Shown: positions 9,386-19,530 of the stretch, piece after piece
Position numbering within the stretch: position 1 is the stretch's first letter
How the letters are laid out: each line of letters starts with the position of its first letter
From: Planctomycetota bacterium
GTDB lineage: Bacteria > Planctomycetota > Planctomycetia > Pirellulales > UBA1268
Length of the DNA stretch: 64,000 bases
NCBI GenBank assembly: GCA_016872555.1
Contig: VGZO01000005.1
Coordinates: 62,001 to 126,000, forward strand
Direction of reading: 5' to 3'
Program-made: the position numbers and the translations under genes
Notes under the pieces: model-generated
Database searches by the model: none
Told to the model about the DNA's origin: nothing
Seen by the model: the letters and a program-made list of their open reading frames with translations, nothing else

Positions 9386-10174
9386 ATGCTTTTTTCCTGG
9401 CTCAGGTCCCGGCGGCGTCGTGCCCTCGCCACGGTGCCGTTTCCCGCCGAGTGGGAGCGGCTCCTGGTCGCCGGCGTGCGCCAGGTGGCCTGGCTGCCGC
9501 CCGACGACGGCCAACTCCTCCGCGGCATGGTGGCGGTCCTCCTCGCCGAGAAGCGATTCGAGGGGTGCGGCGGGCTCGAAGTCGACGATGAGATCCGGGT
9601 GGTGACCGCCGGGCAGATGGCCCTGACGGCGCTGGGGCTGTCGGTCGATCTGTTCGATCGGCTCGGGTCGGTGCTCCTCTACCCGGGCGACTTCAAGGCC
9701 CCGCGCGCCGAGTCGCTCGGAAGCGGTGTCGACATCGAATGGCGCCAACCGCTCGAAGGGGAGGTCTCGACCACCGGGGCGATGGCCCTCTCCTGGCCAC
9801 GCGTCCGCGCCGGGGGCCGGCTGCGCGACGGCGCCAGGGCGCTGGTGATCCACGAGACGGCGCACCTTCTCGACGGACTCGACGGGGAGATCGACGGCGC
9901 GATCACCGGGGGCGGTGGTCGCTGGGAGGAGCAGTTCGCTGTCTGCCGCGAACACTATGCGGAAGTACTCGACGAGGGGCGTGCGGTGCCGTTCGATGAC
10001 TACGCCACCACCAGCCCCGCGGAGTTCTTCGCCGTCGCCAGCGAATGCTTCTTCCAGGATCCCCATCCACTGTGGCGGTTCGACCACACGCTGTACGACG
10101 TGTTGGCCATGGCGTGGCGCCAGGATCCGCGCCGCCGCGTGCCGGTCAGCGGGGGCGCTCGTCGCGGTGGCTGA
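9386..10174 (+). CDS. mtfA: M90-family zinc peptidase, MtfA-like
   Basis: 262 residues. The metallopeptidase motif HETAHLLDGLDG (HExxH followed by LDG) is that of the M90/MtfA family, as are the GSVLLYPGDF region upstream and the AEFFAVASECFFQDP segment, whose glutamate is the likely third zinc ligand. MtfA of E. coli binds the Mlc repressor and has aminopeptidase activity. Here the substrate is unknown, and no Mlc homologue is seen in the window. The first residues (LFSWLRSRRRR) are typical of the family N-terminus, which supports the ATG at 9386. It is convergent with the propeller protein gene. Confidence 0.9.
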   Translation: MLFSWLRSRRRRALATVPFPAEWERLLVAGVRQVAWLPPDDGQLLRGMVAVLLAEKRFEGCGGLEVDDEIRVVTAGQMALTALGLSVDLFDRLGSVLLYPGDFKAPRAESLGSGVDIEWRQPLEGEVSTTGAMALSWPRVRAGGRLRDGARALVIHETAHLLDGLDGEIDGAITGGGGRWEEQFAVCREHYAEVLDEGRAVPFDDYATTSPAEFFAVASECFFQDPHPLWRFDHTLYDVLAMAWRQDPRRRVPVSGGARRGG

Positions 10175-10192
10175 CCGCGGCCGCGCGGCGCT

Positions 10193-11686
10193 TCAGCGAT
10201 CGCCCGGGGCCGCGAACGGATCCTCCTCCTCCGGTTTCGCCGGCGCGTCCTCTCCGGTCATGGCATCGTCCGGCCCGGTCTCCGGAGGCGTGTCGAACGG
10301 CGATTCGGGGGCGGGGGGCTCGGGGGTCGGGGCGGCAGGCGTCGCCGTCGGCGTCGGCAGCGCCTCGCGGGCGGCAGCCGCCCGCCGCGCGGCGGTCCCG
10401 CGCGGCGACAGCGCGACCAGCGCGCCGTCGGGGCTGGCGAGGATCAGGCGGTCAGCGACGCGGCTGGGTGCGGCCACAGAGAAGCCGCCGAGGCAGACCA
10501 GATCGCGCGGGGCGCCGGTGGCGGCATCGAGGCTCGCCAGCCGGCCGGCCCGGTCGAGGAACCAGATCCGGCCGGCGCAGGCGGCGACGATCGTGCCGGG
10601 CACGCAGGTCTCCCAGACGAGGTCGCCGGTCGCGGCCGAAAATCCGCGCATCCCCGCCTCGCCGAGCGAGACGACGACGACCTCCCCGGCGAGGAACGGA
10701 CCGTCGTCCGGGGTATTGTCGAGGCGCACGTGCCAGCCGAGCCGCAGCCCGCCGCCACCGATGACCGACGAATCGATCCGCGCCAGGTCGGCGCCGGTCG
10801 TGGCGGCGAAAATCGCCTTGTCGGCGATCGCGAGCGGACCGGCCGGTGTGCTGACGAGGTCGAATTCGGCACGCTGCCAGCCCGACTGGTCCTCCTCGAG
10901 GGCGACGAGCAGGCCGTCGCGGGTGACCCAGGCGAGGCCGTCCTCGAAGGCCTGGGGGGCGAGGTCGAGGGTGCCGCCCGCCTTGAGCGACAGCGGCTCG
11001 CGCGACGCGGCGGTGTCGTTGATCTGCGTGGTGCGAGCGGGCTTCGTCTTCCCCTTGGCCTTCTCACGCTCGGCCTTGGCCGCCGCCTGGGCGGCGACGA
11101 CGGAGGCCGGCTTGCCGAGCGGGTTGGCGGGGAGGCGGAGGATCGAGGAGGCCCCTTCCGGCTGGTAGACCCAATCGCCGATCACGAGCGTGCCGCCGAT
11201 CGGCGACCCTTGGAGGCGGTGCTCCCAGCGGACGGCGCCGGTGCGGCGCTCGATCCCGACGATCCCCCGGCCGCCGGTGACGGCGATGAGGTCGCGGCCG
11301 ATGCCCGCCGGTGGCACCGGTTGCCCGCCGGTGGCGACGTGCGCCGACCACAGCACGGCACCGCGGCACGGTTCGCCGGCGCTGCCGTCGGTCGCAGAGA
11401 TCGCGTGCACGCCACCGTCGCCGGTCTGGACGACGACCAGATCGTCACCGACGACGACGTGGCTGACGCCGTACCCGGACGAATCGAACGGGACCTGGAC
11501 GAGCCAATCACGTTCCAGGCCGAGACGGTCGGCGGTGAGCTCGTCGGCGAGCGTGCCCTGCAGGCAGCCGGCAGGGGCGCGGCCGGCGGCGAGCCCGAGC
11601 AGGATGACGGCCCAGGCGGCGGTATGCCTGCCACGAGCGTTGGATGTGCGGGGGCGTCGGGTCGGAGCAGGGGCGGTGGCAGGCAT
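10193..11686 (-). CDS. Exported PQQ-like beta-propeller protein
   Basis: 497 residues. The signal-like N-terminus (TAAWAVILLGLAAGRAPAGC) has a cysteine that might serve as a weak lipobox. Repeated propeller-type strands follow: DLVVVQTGDGGVHAISATDG, LIAVTGGRGIVGIERRTGAV, MRGFSAATGDLVWET, GRLASLDAATG. These look like a PQQ/quinoprotein-type repeat protein without evident PQQ ligands. A Lys/Ala-rich insertion (KAEREKAKGKTKPA) and a C-terminal Pro/Glu-rich tail lie outside the propeller. The ATG at 11686 has GGGGAG upstream; the frame stays open beyond it without a better start. It probably acts in the periplasm as a structural or binding protein. No enzyme function can be assigned. Confidence 0.7.
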   Translation of the reverse strand: MPATAPAPTRRPRTSNARGRHTAAWAVILLGLAAGRAPAGCLQGTLADELTADRLGLERDWLVQVPFDSSGYGVSHVVVGDDLVVVQTGDGGVHAISATDGSAGEPCRGAVLWSAHVATGGQPVPPAGIGRDLIAVTGGRGIVGIERRTGAVRWEHRLQGSPIGGTLVIGDWVYQPEGASSILRLPANPLGKPASVVAAQAAAKAEREKAKGKTKPARTTQINDTAASREPLSLKAGGTLDLAPQAFEDGLAWVTRDGLLVALEEDQSGWQRAEFDLVSTPAGPLAIADKAIFAATTGADLARIDSSVIGGGGLRLGWHVRLDNTPDDGPFLAGEVVVVSLGEAGMRGFSAATGDLVWETCVPGTIVAACAGRIWFLDRAGRLASLDAATGAPRDLVCLGGFSVAAPSRVADRLILASPDGALVALSPRGTAARRAAAAREALPTPTATPAAPTPEPPAPESPFDTPPETGPDDAMTGEDAPAKPEEEDPFAAPGDR

Positions 11687-11936
11687 CAGGTGGCTCCCCA
11701 GGGAACGCTGGCAAGGGCGCACGGCGTCGGGGGCGTGGTCGTGCCCGGGTGGCGAAACACGCTCGGCCACCCATCCGCGCTCGGCGGACAGTCCACGGCT
11801 CGGGCCGTGGACCACCCGGCAAAGATAGCCCACGCGGCGCGGCCAGGCGGGCGATCCGGCCGGTAGAATGCCGGTCGTCCGTCCGCCCTCCCGACGTACG
11901 AACGACCGGGCCGGGCCGTCTCGTGGGGCCGCGGGG

Positions 11937-14900
11937 ATGCCGCGGCAGGAGTGCACGCTGGCCACCGTTCCCGACGTCGCCGCCCGGATCCTGGGCTACC
12001 TCAACTTCAGTTCCGGAGCGTTCGATCCTGCGGTCTGGGGGGGATTGAACGATCTGTATGCGGCCGTCGAGGAAGGGGACGGCAGCGGTTCGGCGTGCGA
12101 GTCGCCGACGGCGTGGCCCGAGGTAGCGGCCCGGCTGTCACGGCGTCTCGACGACCTCGAACGCGAGGCCCCGGCGTTCCGCGACTCGACGCAGGCCCGG
12201 CGTGTGTTGCGGCTGGTGAGCGACGGCGTGCTCCCTGGGTACCGGGAATTTCACGCCGATCTGCTCGAGCACCAGCCCCCCGGGGGCCTCGAACGCCCGT
12301 ACTTCGTCATGGCCGCCGTGCAGGCCGTGCTCGAGGCGGGGGGGCCATGGCCGGAGAGCGGAACCCCCGGCTGGAGCGCCGCGATCGCCGCCGCGATCGA
12401 CCGTCTCAACGACTACGTCGGCTGGCGCCCGGTCGCCGTGCTCGAGAACGGGCGCCTCTCGGCTCCCTATCCCCATGAACGGGTCCGGCCGTTGCCCCTC
12501 TGGCTGCCGGGGTCCGGGGCCGCCGCCGGGCGCTACCGGACGCTCGTCGGTGCCGCGGTCGGGATCCTCGGTTCCGCCCCCTCCGCGCTCCTCGGCCAGG
12601 CCGACTTCGATCCGGGCCAGATGGAGGAGTTGGCGATCGATCCGCGCGCGTTCGACTTCCTCCATCCGGCCGCCAGCCGGCCCAACTACCTGTTCGGACT
12701 GTGGGATCCCGCCCGGATCGACGAGGCAGGGCGCTACCGGCGGATGGTGGTCCAGCAGGCGACGCTCGACGGGATCCTCTCCTGGTCGGCCGCCGGTGCC
12801 GACCACGGGCGGACCGCCGCGCAGCTCGAGGTCGAGGCCGCCGGCGTCCTCGCCGGCGTGATCCTGATGGCGGCCGGCCTGTCGGGGCACGGTCCGGCGG
12901 CGCGGCACGCGGGGATGCCGCTGGCGGAACTCCTGCCGCGGATCGCCGAGTACCGCGACGGGTTCTACCGCTGGCTCCTCGGGCAGCTTCCCGCCGACCA
13001 CCGCAGCGCCCTCGACGGCGAGACGGCCCGCCTCCGGCAGCCGTTCGGCGGCGTGCGCCGGCACATCAATTCGCTGCTCGCGGGCCGGCGGGCACGGCAG
13101 GTCGAGGCAGTGGCGCTGGCGGCGGTCTTCGCGCGCCTCGGCCGGGCGACCGCGGCCGAACGGCTCACCGCCCGGGTGCCGGCGGCGTCGGCCCGGCTGC
13201 TGTCGCGGATCACGGCGTGCGTGGTGGCGGCCCAGCGCCACCTGCACGACGAAGGCGCCGGGGCGGCGGCCGCGCTCGACGACCTCGACACCGCCGTCGA
13301 GTTGCTGTTCCGTGGCGTGGCCTGCGGAGCGCTGGTCGATCCCTGGAACATCCTCGGGCTGGGCGGTCAGTTTCCCCTCCACGACCCCGGCGGCGAGAGC
13401 CTCCCCGATCCGCGCGTCGACGACCTCGTGGCAACGACCGCATCGATCCTCGAGGGGCAGGCGGCCGCCTGGCGCGCCGCCAGTGCCGCCGCCGACCGGA
13501 CCACCGAGGCCCGCGCCGCCGGGGCGCTGGAACGGCTCGCGACCTGGTGGGACCGCCACGCGACCGCGACCGTATCGGGGGTCAGGCACCTCAGCGGCCG
13601 CGAGATCGTCGACGGGACCCGCGACGTGATCGCGGCGCTCGGTCGCCGCCGCCGCGCCGCACCGGCCGCACCGCCACCGGGATTCTGGCGGACCGAGATG
13701 GCCTCGTTCTCCTCGCCGCGGAGCCATGCCCAGGCCGCCGCCGAGCTGCTCGACGAACACGACCTCGACGGGGCGATGGGGTTGCTCGTCCACTGGGCGT
13801 CGCTCCTCGAAGGTCCGGCAGTGGAGCGCTCTGGGACCGAATGGTTGGCCGCGGCAGGACGGTGGGTGGCGCTGGCCGGAGCCGACCGCTCGCCCGGCGG
13901 CCGGGCCCGGGTGCGGCGCTTCCTCGAACTGGTCGAGGCCAACATCTCGGCCGTCGCTGACTGCGTCGAACAGGCCGGGGCGGCGCCGCGGCGCGGACGG
14001 CGCGGCGACGACGGCGACGCCGACGAGTCGGCCGACGGCGAGGAGCGGCTCGCGGCGGCGTACGAATCGATGGTCTGGCGCGATTCGGCCGACGACGGTC
14101 ACGAGGGGGGCATGCTCGACGCCGGCGGCACCCCCGGGGCGTCGGCGACGGGCCTCGGCGAACTGGAAGGTGCGGCGGAGCTGATCGGCGGCGTCTGCCG
14201 GCTGCTGCGCCAGGCGCTGGCGGCGGCGATCGTCGTTCCCGCCGGTGCCGGCGGCGAGGCGGAGGGGGCGCTGGCCTCGGAGGATCGGCTCGAGCACGAC
14301 TCGCTCGTCGCCTGGCGCCACTTCCTCGAGCGGCTCGGCCGGGCGCTCGTCGCCGCCGCCGACGTCGTCGCCGCCGACGACACGGCGGTGGTCCCCGGCA
14401 CCGTCACGGCCGACGACGAGCGCGCCCGCTGGCAGCGCGACGTGACCGTCGAGCGCCTCGTCGACGCCGCCGTCCAGGCGACCGAGACCCGCTGGTTGGT
14501 GGCGGCCCGTCTCGGGATGCTGCGGCCGCAGCGGCGCGGGCATGCCGTCGGGCGGCTGTTCGCGGCGCTCGCCGCCGGCGACGTGGGGGCGGTCCGCGAC
14601 GCCTTGGAGCGCGTCCGGCAGCGGTTGGTGGGGCGGCCGGTGCTCTACGTCCCGCTGTCGCGCGGGGGGCGCCCGGCGCGCGTCGTGCGGGCCCGGTCGC
14701 GGGAGCGGCTCCTCGAGCGGCTCGCCGCCGCGCTGCCGCGCGTCGGGCTGGTCGCCGAGGGTTCGGCCGCGGTGCAGCTGGCCAAGGCGCTGGAGAGCCG
14801 CCGCCCACCGGGCCCGGCGAGCGTGAGCGAGTTCGACCGCGTCTTCGAGGCAGGGACGACCGCCCTGGTGGAGCGGATCGTCGAGAGCGCCGGCGACGGC

Positions 14901-15929
14901 GACGGTGCACCGCCGCCGGCCGACGTCGTCACCGCCCGGATCCTCGAGGGGCTGGCGCTGTTGGTGCCGCGGCTGCTCGACACTTGGATGACGCACGCCC
15001 GGCAGCTGCGCCTGTCGGTGCTCGAGCGCGTCCGCGATCCGAAGAGCTTCGCGCCGGTCCACGACTTCATCGAGCGCTACGGCGCCGGCCTGTTCACCCA
15101 GCATCTCCTCGCGCCGGCGACGCTGCGCGGCGTGCTCCGCCGCGGGGTGACCGCCTACCTCGAGGCGCTGCTCGAGGAGCACGCCCGCGAAGGGGGGCAG
15201 CCCGTCGACGGGGCCCCGCGCCGCCCGCTGCGGCTGCTGGCCGATCTCGAGTCGGGCGTGCTGCCGCTGCGGCAGGCCGCGGCGCGGATCCGCTTCGTGC
15301 TCGAGGCGGTCGCCGAGAACCACGCCGAGTACCGCGATTGGAACTCGACCACCACGCAGTCCGACCGCGGCGAATGCCTCCACGTGCTGCTCGAGTTCCT
15401 CCGGCTCAAGGCGGAGTACGAACGGATCGCCTGGACGCTGCGTCCGGTGAACATGGCGCACCGCGTCCTCGCCCGGCGCGGCGCGACCGCCGCGGCCGAG
15501 GCGTGGCGCGGACGGATGCGCGACGAGACGCTCGACACCGCCACCGACCTGGTGACCCGGTTGGCGGAGCTCGAGTCGCGCTCGGGCGTGCGCCTGGCGA
15601 GTGTCTCGGACCGGCTCCGCCGGCCGTTCACGGCCGTCCTCGAGCAGGACGAACTGGAAGCCCTTGTCGCACCGGCGGTGGCCGAAGCGGTGGCGGGCCG
15701 CCCCGGGGCCGCCGGGGAGTCGCTCGAGACGCGCGCCGAGTCGTTCCTCGGGCTCGCCGGCGGTTCGGGTGTCGAGGTGCCGGAGTGGTGCGAGCGGCTC
15801 GCGGCGTGCGTCGATCAGGCGCTGGAGACGACTCCCGACGGCGGCGCACGGCGTGCCGACCAACTTCCCGAAGCACTGCCCTGGCGGCGCGTGCCCTGGG
15901 CCGAACTGGTCGCGTCGTTGTCGCCATGA
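11937..15929 (+). CDS. Large conserved-looking protein of unknown function (1330 aa)
   Basis: The protein starts MPRQECTLATVPDVAARILG (an in-frame ATG at 11868 would add 23 residues). No signal peptide or membrane helix is evident, so it is likely cytoplasmic. It is mostly helical, with many short Ala/Leu/Arg-rich segments resembling helical repeats, and has two less repetitive parts. One is an N-terminal region with YLNFSSGAFDPAVW and RPNYLFGLWDP. The other is a centre with an acidic linker (GDDGDADESADGEE) directly before YESMVWRDSADDG. It contains no Walker, HExxH or nucleotidyltransferase motif that I can see. It is transcribed alone, between the propeller gene (divergent) and a DUF1080 gene. 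I do not recognise the family. Its continuous frame and protein-like composition make it a real gene. Confidence 0.75.
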   Translation: MPRQECTLATVPDVAARILGYLNFSSGAFDPAVWGGLNDLYAAVEEGDGSGSACESPTAWPEVAARLSRRLDDLEREAPAFRDSTQARRVLRLVSDGVLPGYREFHADLLEHQPPGGLERPYFVMAAVQAVLEAGGPWPESGTPGWSAAIAAAIDRLNDYVGWRPVAVLENGRLSAPYPHERVRPLPLWLPGSGAAAGRYRTLVGAAVGILGSAPSALLGQADFDPGQMEELAIDPRAFDFLHPAASRPNYLFGLWDPARIDEAGRYRRMVVQQATLDGILSWSAAGADHGRTAAQLEVEAAGVLAGVILMAAGLSGHGPAARHAGMPLAELLPRIAEYRDGFYRWLLGQLPADHRSALDGETARLRQPFGGVRRHINSLLAGRRARQVEAVALAAVFARLGRATAAERLTARVPAASARLLSRITACVVAAQRHLHDEGAGAAAALDDLDTAVELLFRGVACGALVDPWNILGLGGQFPLHDPGGESLPDPRVDDLVATTASILEGQAAAWRAASAAADRTTEARAAGALERLATWWDRHATATVSGVRHLSGREIVDGTRDVIAALGRRRRAAPAAPPPGFWRTEMASFSSPRSHAQAAAELLDEHDLDGAMGLLVHWASLLEGPAVERSGTEWLAAAGRWVALAGADRSPGGRARVRRFLELVEANISAVADCVEQAGAAPRRGRRGDDGDADESADGEERLAAAYESMVWRDSADDGHEGGMLDAGGTPGASATGLGELEGAAELIGGVCRLLRQALAAAIVVPAGAGGEAEGALASEDRLEHDSLVAWRHFLERLGRALVAAADVVAADDTAVVPGTVTADDERARWQRDVTVERLVDAAVQATETRWLVAARLGMLRPQRRGHAVGRLFAALAAGDVGAVRDALERVRQRLVGRPVLYVPLSRGGRPARVVRARSRERLLERLAAALPRVGLVAEGSAAVQLAKALESRRPPGPASVSEFDRVFEAGTTALVERIVESAGDGDGAPPPADVVTARILEGLALLVPRLLDTWMTHARQLRLSVLERVRDPKSFAPVHDFIERYGAGLFTQHLLAPATLRGVLRRGVTAYLEALLEEHAREGGQPVDGAPRRPLRLLADLESGVLPLRQAAARIRFVLEAVAENHAEYRDWNSTTTQSDRGECLHVLLEFLRLKAEYERIAWTLRPVNMAHRVLARRGATAAAEAWRGRMRDETLDTATDLVTRLAELESRSGVRLASVSDRLRRPFTAVLEQDELEALVAPAVAEAVAGRPGAAGESLETRAESFLGLAGGSGVEVPEWCERLAACVDQALETTPDGGARRADQLPEALPWRRVPWAELVASLSP

Positions 15930-15998
15930 AGGGGGCGGCGCGCGATACTCGGCCGTCACGGCATCCGCGCCGGTCCCGGACATCGCCAGGAGGATCCG

Positions 15999-16673
15999 AT
16001 GAAGCCCGTCCCCCGCTGCCACATCGTGTGGGCCGTCGCGATCCTCGTGGCGCTGCCGGTCGCCTCACCGGCGCGCGGCGCCGAGCCGGGGTTCGAGCCG
16101 CTGTTCGACGGCCGCACGCTCGCCGGGTGGAACGGCGACACGGCGACGACGTGGCGCGTCGAGGAGGGGGCGATCGTCGCCGGAGATCCCGCGCGTCCCG
16201 TGCCGCGCAACGAGTTCCTCGCCACCGATCGGGAGTTCGGTGATTTCGAACTGCGTCTCGAGTACCGCCTCGACTTCACCCGCGCCGGCAACGCCGGCGT
16301 GCAGTTCCGCTCGCGGCGGATCCCCGACCACCACGAGGTCAGCGGCTACCAGGCCGACATCGGCCCCGGGTATTTCGGCGCGCTGTACGACGAGAGCCGG
16401 CGCAACCGGATCCTCGTCAAGCCGGCCGACGAAGTCGTCGAGAAGGCGCTGGCTGCCACGCGTGACGGCTGGAACGACTACCGGATCCGCTGCACCGGTC
16501 CGCGTGTCCGGCTGTGGCTCAACGGCGTCGAGACGGTCGACTGGACGGAGCCCGAGCCGGAGTCGGCGGTGGCGCGGCGCGGGATGGTCGCCCTGCAGAT
16601 CCACGGCGGCATGGTGGGCACGGTGCGCTACCGCAACCTGCGCCTCCAGCCGCTCGCGGCCGGGGCGGACTGA
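15999..16673 (+). CDS. Exported DUF1080 / 3-keto-disaccharide hydrolase-like protein
   Basis: 224 residues with a signal peptide ending near PARGAEPG and one DUF1080 (LamG-like) domain: FEPLFDGRTLAGWNGD, ATTWRVEEGAIVAG, FELRLEYRL, AGNAGVQFRSRR, GWNDYRIRCTGPRVRLWLNG and LQIHGGM. DUF1080 domains are abundant in Planctomycetes and some members hydrolyse 3-keto-sugars, so a role in carbohydrate breakdown outside the cytoplasm is plausible. The ATG at 15999 has GGAGG seven bases upstream. The gene is closely followed by the LipB-like gene, with 38 bases between. Confidence 0.93.
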   Translation: MKPVPRCHIVWAVAILVALPVASPARGAEPGFEPLFDGRTLAGWNGDTATTWRVEEGAIVAGDPARPVPRNEFLATDREFGDFELRLEYRLDFTRAGNAGVQFRSRRIPDHHEVSGYQADIGPGYFGALYDESRRNRILVKPADEVVEKALAATRDGWNDYRIRCTGPRVRLWLNGVETVDWTEPEPESAVARRGMVALQIHGGMVGTVRYRNLRLQPLAAGAD

Positions 16674-16711
16674 GCGGTCGCGGCGCCCACCAGCCGTGGT
16701 ACAACCGCCGT

Positions 16712-17497
16712 ATGCCGTCCCCGTCCCCGCGCCGCCGTGACCCGCGCCCCGCGCCGCAGCGCTCGCTGTCGGTGTGGATGGCAGGGCGGATCGGCTGGGA
16801 GGCCTACCTGCGGATGGCCGAGCAGCTCGCCTGGGAGGTGTCGGAGCCCAACGGCCGACCACCGACCCTCGTGCTCGGCGAGCTCGCCGCGTCGATCACC
16901 GTCGGGCGCCTCGGTAGCCGGTCTGACGTCGAATTCACCGACGAAGAGTTGGCGGCCCGGTCGCTGGCCGTGCGCTTCGTCGGCCGCGGCGGCGGGGCGG
17001 TGGTCCACCTGCCCGGGCAGGTGTTCGCGGCGCTGTTCGTGGCGCTCCCCGACGTCGGCCTGGCACGGCATGCCGTCGGACCGTTCGTCGAGCGTTTCGA
17101 GACCGGCCTCGAAGGGGCGATCCGCTCGCTCCGCTGCGGCACCGCCCGCGACTCGCGGGCCGCGGGCGTGTTTGGCCGCAGCGGGCTGTTGGCCGCCGTC
17201 GGGATCGCGATCCGCCGCGGCGTCTCCTGGCACGGCGCCTTCCTCAACGTGTCGCCGGCGCTGGAGACGGTGCGGCGGGTCCGGACGGTGCCGGGGCGCG
17301 GTGCCGGGGGCGGGGCTATGATGGGATCGGTCGAAGCCGACCTCGGCCGCCGTGTCCGTCTCCCCGACGCGCGTGCCGCGCTGGTCGAGCAGATCGCCGA
17401 CGCGTTCGCGTTCGGATCCCCCCACGTCCACGCCGGGTTTCCCCTCCCGGTGCGCGACGCCGAGCCGCAGCAGGAGTCGAGCCGCAGTGTCGGATAG
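16712..17497 (+). CDS. lipB: LipB-like octanoyltransferase with catalytic residues not conserved
   Basis: 261 residues. The fold and motifs match octanoyl-ACP:protein transferase (LipB): a PTLVLGELAASITVGR strand, RGGGAVVHLPGQ in place of the usual RGGQxTYHGPGQ, and GIAIRRGVSWHGAFLNV in place of the usual GLRIRRGxxFHGxALNV. The catalytic lysine just before the xGLRIRR segment is replaced (GRSGLLAAVGIAI). The catalytic cysteine that normally follows in an INPCG context is missing (here LETVRRVRTVPGRGAGGG). The protein contains no lysine at all. It overlaps lipA by 11 bases, so it sits in the normal lipB-lipA operon position. It may be a non-catalytic binding protein, or use other residues. Confidence 0.7.
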   Translation: MPSPSPRRRDPRPAPQRSLSVWMAGRIGWEAYLRMAEQLAWEVSEPNGRPPTLVLGELAASITVGRLGSRSDVEFTDEELAARSLAVRFVGRGGGAVVHLPGQVFAALFVALPDVGLARHAVGPFVERFETGLEGAIRSLRCGTARDSRAAGVFGRSGLLAAVGIAIRRGVSWHGAFLNVSPALETVRRVRTVPGRGAGGGAMMGSVEADLGRRVRLPDARAALVEQIADAFAFGSPHVHAGFPLPVRDAEPQQESSRSVG

Positions 17498-18431
17498 CGA
17501 GCAGGTCGATTCCCGTGCCGGCGCCCGTCCGGCTGCCGTGGCGCTGCCGATCGTGTCGCTCGAGGTGACACCTCCGGCCGGAGCGCGCCGCCTCCCCCCG
17601 TGGCTGCGCCGCAACCTCGAGCCCGGGGGGGGCCACGGCGAGACCGCCGCCCTGATCGCCGAACTGGGCCTGGAGACGGTCTGCAGTTCGGCGAAGTGCC
17701 CCAATCGCCTCGAGTGCTGGTCGCAGCGGACGGCGACGTTCATGATCCTCGGCAACGTCTGCACGCGCCCCTGCGGCTTCTGCTCCGTGCCGCGCGGGCG
17801 CACCGAGGCCCTCGAGGACGACGAGCCGCAGCGCGTCGCCGAGGCGGCGCGGCGCCTGGGCCTGGCCCACGTCGTCGTCACGAGCGTCACCCGCGACGAC
17901 CTCCCCGACGGCGGCGCCGAGCACTTCCGGCGCACCGTGATCGCCGTCCGCGAGGCGACCGGGGCGACCGTCGAGGTCCTCGTCCCCGACTTCCTCGGCA
18001 AGCCGGGGGCCCTCGAGACCGTGATGGCCTCGCGCCCCGACGTCTTCAACCACAACACCGAAACCGTTCCCCGCCTGTACGGCGCCGTCCGCGGCCGCAA
18101 GAGCCGCTACCCCTGGACGTTGCAGCTGCTGGCCGACGCCAAACGGATCCTCCCGGGGGTGAAGACGAAGAGCGGATTGATGCTCGGCCTCGGCGAGACG
18201 CGCGACGAACTGCTCGACGTGTTCGCCGACCTCCGCGACCACGACGTCGACTTCCTGACCCTCGGCCAATACCTCCAGCCGACGGCCGACTCGCTCCCCG
18301 TCGAGCGCTACGTGCCGCCGGAGGAGTTCGTGGAGCTGGGGCGGTTGGCCGAGTCGCTCGGCTTCGCCCGCGTCGCCTCGGGGCCGCTGGTGCGCTCGAG
18401 CTACCACGCCCGCGAGATGGCGGAAGCCTGA
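17487..18431 (+). CDS. lipA: Lipoyl synthase
   Basis: Radical-SAM enzyme (314 residues) that inserts two sulfurs into protein-bound octanoyl groups. Both iron-sulfur sites are intact: the auxiliary cluster motif C-x4-C-x5-C (CSSAKCPNRLEC) and the radical-SAM motif C-x3-C-x2-C (CTRPCGFC). The conserved C-terminal RSSYHA is present, as are VTSVTRDDL and NHNTETV. The GTG at 17487, inside the end of the preceding gene, is chosen because it is preceded by GGAG ten bases upstream and gives a normal length. It is convergent with the sigma-54 activator. Confidence 0.96.
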   Translation: MSDSEQVDSRAGARPAAVALPIVSLEVTPPAGARRLPPWLRRNLEPGGGHGETAALIAELGLETVCSSAKCPNRLECWSQRTATFMILGNVCTRPCGFCSVPRGRTEALEDDEPQRVAEAARRLGLAHVVVTSVTRDDLPDGGAEHFRRTVIAVREATGATVEVLVPDFLGKPGALETVMASRPDVFNHNTETVPRLYGAVRGRKSRYPWTLQLLADAKRILPGVKTKSGLMLGLGETRDELLDVFADLRDHDVDFLTLGQYLQPTADSLPVERYVPPEEFVELGRLAESLGFARVASGPLVRSSYHAREMAEA

Positions 18432-18453
18432 CCGGGGCCGCGTCCCGGCCGGA

Positions 18454-19501
<1,048 letters not shown>

Positions 19502-19530
<29 letters not shown>

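Noticed and set aside
12138-16022. A 1294-codon open frame on the minus strand antisense to the 1330-residue gene
   Set aside because: The plus-strand frame has protein-like composition. The antisense translation is a string of Arg, Gly, Glu and Pro typical of shadows in GC-rich DNA.
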